DNA from: Mycobacterium sp. Aquia_213
GTDB taxonomy: Bacteria; Actinomycetota; Actinomycetes; Mycobacteriales; Mycobacteriaceae
DNA length: 64,000 nt
Reading direction: 5' to 3'
NCBI RefSeq assembly: GCF_026625985.1
Contig: NZ_CP113116.1
Location: forward strand, 4,154,001 to 4,218,000
The notes under the pieces were generated by a model. That model was not told where the DNA came from, searched no databases, and saw only the letters and a program-made list of their open reading frames with translations. This document shows positions 61,205 to 64,000 of this stretch, piece by piece; within the stretch, counting starts at the first letter, position 1; every line of letters starts with the position of its first letter. Made by a program: the position numbers and the translations under genes.

Positions 61205-61810
61205 ATGCCGATTCTAGGAGACGCAACTACCGTCACAGCGCGATTGACGAAGTCCGCATCCAACGCATTGCGGATCCAACTCGCCACTTCCGACGGCAGT
61301 GAATTGGCGCGCGCCCAGCAAAAGGGCGGCGCGAGCGTGCTGTTCGGATTCAAGAACGGCGGCAAAAGCGACTACACCCTGTCCACCGCTGCGGGCGACG
61401 AACTTCGGATCGCGGTGGCAGGTACCACGACCATCACCCGACAGGATTCACCCATCGGCAGAATTGTGCCGGCCGACGGCGCAGCCAGGTTAGAAGACGG
61501 CGGTGGAACCGTTCTGGCGGTGGTTGCGCCGCACTCCGGCTTCAAGGCCGACCGCGCCTGGCATCACCGGATCCTGTCTCCCGCCGGTGACGAACTCGGT
61601 GTCCTCACCTTGATTACGGTGCACACCGGCTGGCACGACATCGATTCCGAGGCCATGCAATTGCTGTTCGATTACAACGTCAATGCCCAGAAGACCCCGT
61701 CGGCGGGTGCGCTGCTAAAACTTCGCGCGCGGGTCGCGCCAGAACTCGGCGACGTCATGGCCGCGGCGTGCGTCGACTTCTCTGTGCTGCCGCGCGGGTA
61801 CGTCGCGTAA
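61205..61810 (+). CDS. LURP-one/tubby-like beta-barrel protein
   Basis: 201 aa, resembling the LURP1/scramblase-like fold: a chain of beta strands (LRIAVAGTTTITRQDSPIGRIV, LAVVAPHSGFKADRAWHHRIL) followed by a terminal hydrophobic helix. Function unknown; relatives bind lipids or membranes. ATG 61205 lies 6 nt after TAAGCT and has no ribosome binding site: leaderless. It follows glgP by 40 bp on the same strand. Confidence 0.55.
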   Translation: MPILGDATTVTARLTKSASNALRIQLATSDGSELARAQQKGGASVLFGFKNGGKSDYTLSTAAGDELRIAVAGTTTITRQDSPIGRIVPADGAARLEDGGGTVLAVVAPHSGFKADRAWHHRILSPAGDELGVLTLITVHTGWHDIDSEAMQLLFDYNVNAQKTPSAGALLKLRARVAPELGDVMAAACVDFSVLPRGYVA

Positions 61811-61829
61811 GGCGCGACGTGCCGTAGGA

Positions 61830-62090
61830 CTAACCGATCTCTTTGGCGACGTAGACGATGATGTAACCCACCGGGATGCCGGTGCGCTCGGCGATGCATT
61901 CGCGCGCCACCAAGTCCACCGTGGCCCGGCGACTAGCGCGGGCAACAGCAGCTATTTCGGGGATCCGGACGAGCCACCCATCGGTCTCTCGAGTGATCTC
62001 GATGTCAAAGCACTGACCGACCTTTGGGAAGGTCACACGCTGAACGCTACGCGGCGATTGCGCACGTCGCAGGGTGGGCTGAATAAGCAT
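61830..62090 (-). CDS. HicB-like antitoxin-fold protein, orphan
   Basis: 86 aa. The core CFDIEITRETDGWLVRIPEIAAVARASRRATVDLVARECIAERTG has the HicB-type partial RNase H fold seen in antitoxins and related regulators. ATG 62090 follows AGGAAAA at a 7-nt spacing; the upstream TTG is not needed. No HicA or other toxin gene is present beside it. It may be an orphan antitoxin or a regulator. Confidence 0.65.
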   Translation of the reverse strand: MLIQPTLRRAQSPRSVQRVTFPKVGQCFDIEITRETDGWLVRIPEIAAVARASRRATVDLVARECIAERTGIPVGYIIVYVAKEIG

Positions 62091-62250
62091 TTGCTTTTCC
62101 TGAGTCGACAATGGGCCGCGCGCAAGAATAATGCGAAACGGTGCAAAACACCTAATCGGCCGACCCCACTGGGCTGTGGCTGTGATCTCGGCGTTGTGTG
62201 ACCGTAATCAGTGGAACCCCGGCACGACGTGGCACCGAAACCAAGCCCGG

Positions 62251-64000
62251 TCACGGGTCGCGAGGCAGCCCCAACAACCGTTCGGCAATGATGTTCAGCT
62301 GCACCTCCGAGGTGCCTCCGTAAATCGTGGTTGCCCGGCTGGTCAGGAGGTACTGGGCCCACTCGCCCTCCAGCACTTCAGGATCGCCGATTGCGCCGTC
62401 GACGCCGAACGACCCCAGCCCGAACTCCGCGTAGTGCTGGGCGGTGCGCATCGAGAGCAACTTGGATATCGCGGCCGAGGGCAGCGCATCACCACCGGCA
62501 AGCGTCAGCAGCGTCGAGCGCAGATTGAGGACCTTGCCCGCGTGCCCTTCGGCGATCAACTGGCCGGCGCGGTTCTGCGTAATCTGGTCGAACTGGCCGT
62601 CGCGCATGAGCTCGACAAGACGGTCCAGGCTGGCGAGATTGGGGTTCTCGGCGCTGCCGATAGTCACTCGCTCGGCGGTCAGCGTGTTGCGGCTGACCTC
62701 CCAACCCCGGTTCACCTCGCCGAGCACCCGGTCGTCCGGCACGAACACGTCGTCGATGAATACCTCGTTGAAGAATTCGATGCCGGTGAGCTCACGCAAC
62801 GGGCGCACGGTGACACCTTCGCTGGCCATGTCCAGCAGAAAGTAGGTGATGCCGTTGTGTTTTGGAGCGTTTGGCTCCGTTCTCGCCAGCAGGGCACCCC
62901 ACTGCGCGTACTGGGCCAGGGTGGTCCAGATCTTCTGGCCCGTGATTCGCCAGCCACCGTCGACCTTGACGGCCTTGGTGGACAGGCCGGCCAGATCCGA
63001 ACCGGCACCGGGCTCGGAAAATAGCTGGCACCAGATCATTTCACCGCGCAGCGTCGGCGGCAGGAAGCGCTGCTTCTGCTCTTCGTTGCCGAACGCGACG
63101 ATCGATGGGACGAGAAAGCTGGCGATGCCCAGTATTGGGCGCCGAACGCGGCCGGCGCTGAATTCCTGCGCGGTGATGATCTGCTCGACCGGGGTGGCCG
63201 AACGGCCCCACGGCTTCGGCAGATAAGGCATCACCCAGCCGCCCTCGACGATCGCGGTGGTGCGCTGGTCGGCCGGGATCGCCTTGATGGCAGCGACTTC
63301 GGCGCGGACCTCCGCGCGAAGCTGCTCGGTCTCGGGGTCCAGGTCGATGTCGAGCTTGCGCACGCCGGTGGTGGTGGCGGTGTCGACGACGCGCTGCGGA
63401 TAGTCGGCGGCGCGACCGAACGCGGCGACCAGCCCGAGCGCCCGGCGGTAATAGATGTTGGTGTCATGTTCCCAGGTGAAGCCGATCCCGCCGTGTACCT
63501 GGATGCAATCCTGGGTGCAGGTTTGGGCGGCGGCCGGGGCCAACGTGGCAGCCACTGCGGCGGCGAATTCCGCTGCGGATTCTGGCTTTTCGATCCCCTC
63601 GTCGAGGGCGCGAGCCGCGTCCCACACCGCGGCGGTGGCCCGCTCGGTGCGGGCGAGCATCTCGGCGCACTTGTGCTTGACCGCCTGGAACTGACCGATG
63701 GGCCGGCCGAACTGCTCACGGATCTTGGCGTAGGCCGACGCGGTGTCGGTGGCCCAGCGCGCAACGCCGACGGCCTCGGCCGACAGCAGCGTGGAAGCGA
63801 TGGCACGCGCGGCGTTGGTGCTCAGGTTGCCGAGCACGCGGTCGTCGCCGACCTCGACGGCGTCGGCCCGGACATGGGCGACCGGCCGCAGCGGGTCCAC
63901 GCTTGCGACCTGTTCGATGACGAGCTGCCCGGCGTCGAGCGCCACCCATACGGTGCCGACGTCGGTGGACACCGGCAGCACGAGCAGCGTCGCCTGCGCG
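62251..64000 (-). CDS. Double-length acyl-CoA dehydrogenase (FadE22/FadE34 type), 5' end outside window
   Basis: At least 583 residues are visible, with the N-terminal part outside the window; the frame is open to the right edge. As in FadE22, the first unit ends in IQVHGGIGFTWEHD and the second holds WCQLFSEPGAGSD and GGTSEVQLNIIAERLLG. This places it with FadE6/FadE22/FadE34, fused versions of heterotetrameric steroid-type dehydrogenases. It is a second double-length FadE in the window. Confidence 0.9.
   Translation of the reverse strand, partial: AQATLLVLPVSTDVGTVWVALDAGQLVIEQVASVDPLRPVAHVRADAVEVGDDRVLGNLSTNAARAIASTLLSAEAVGVARWATDTASAYAKIREQFGRPIGQFQAVKHKCAEMLARTERATAAVWDAARALDEGIEKPESAAEFAAAVAATLAPAAAQTCTQDCIQVHGGIGFTWEHDTNIYYRRALGLVAAFGRAADYPQRVVDTATTTGVRKLDIDLDPETEQLRAEVRAEVAAIKAIPADQRTTAIVEGGWVMPYLPKPWGRSATPVEQIITAQEFSAGRVRRPILGIASFLVPSIVAFGNEEQKQRFLPPTLRGEMIWCQLFSEPGAGSDLAGLSTKAVKVDGGWRITGQKIWTTLAQYAQWGALLARTEPNAPKHNGITYFLLDMASEGVTVRPLRELTGIEFFNEVFIDDVFVPDDRVLGEVNRGWEVSRNTLTAERVTIGSAENPNLASLDRLVELMRDGQFDQITQNRAGQLIAEGHAGKVLNLRSTLLTLAGGDALPSAAISKLLSMRTAQHYAEFGLGSFGVDGAIGDPEVLEGEWAQYLLTSRATTIYGGTSEVQLNIIAERLLGLPRDP

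Noticed and set aside
61830..62090. HicAB toxin-antitoxin pair
   Set aside because: Only the HicB-like fold is present; no small HicA frame is found on either side.

Overview
The window is high-GC actinobacterial DNA and almost certainly from a Mycobacterium. From memory of the M. tuberculosis H37Rv gene order, the backbone follows Rv3048c to Rv3065: nrdF2, a Baeyer-Villiger-type monooxygenase, a TetR regulator, nrdE-nrdI-nrdH, an FMN reductase, TetR, dinP, SDR, TetR, cyp136, a double GntR regulator, fadE22, ligB, cstA, a DoxX protein and mmr. An MspA-type porin gene and several accessory blocks make it a species other than the tuberculosis complex. I could not identify the species.

Layout. 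1-0.65 kb: end of an Asp/Asn beta-hydroxylase-like gene. 0.66-1.64 kb: nrdF2. 1.76-7.9 kb: accessory block of three TetR regulators, each beside a metabolic gene and a clear operator palindrome, plus a universal stress protein. 8.0-19.4 kb: conserved block from the monooxygenase through the ribonucleotide reductase operon and dinP to cyp136. 19.4-22.0 kb: inserted block with a stand-alone LeuA regulatory domain behind a structured leader, three tandem short lipoprotein genes behind SigF-like promoters, and a MEDS/ATPase anti-sigma-like protein. 22.2-32.3 kb: GntR, SCP-type thiolase with its DUF35 partner, double-length FadE22, SDR, ligB and cstA. 32.3-51.5 kb: a 19-kb block inserted between cstA and the Rv3064c orthologue. 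51.5-64 kb: DoxX, mmr, hydrolases, a secreted C39-like protein, an alcohol dehydrogenase, an XRE regulator, glgP, a HicB-like protein and the end of another double acyl-CoA dehydrogenase.

How the genes work together. The nrd genes make dNTPs and share a paired NrdR-box promoter design. The 32-51 kb block looks like a catabolic island for an unusual carboxylic acid. It holds an acyl-CoA ligase, a flavin monooxygenase-like protein, an AraC regulator, a thiolase/enoyl-CoA hydratase/CoA-transferase/ACAD11-like operon, and an SDR plus APH-like kinase. The last two operons share an upstream motif. The kinase plus ACAD11-like pairing resembles the phosphorylation route for 4-hydroxyacyl-CoA (ACAD10/11, LvaA/LvaC).

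Many genes here appear leaderless, with a TANNNT box 6-8 nt before the ATG or GTG. I saw no tRNA or rRNA gene, CRISPR array, transposase, integrase or replication origin.
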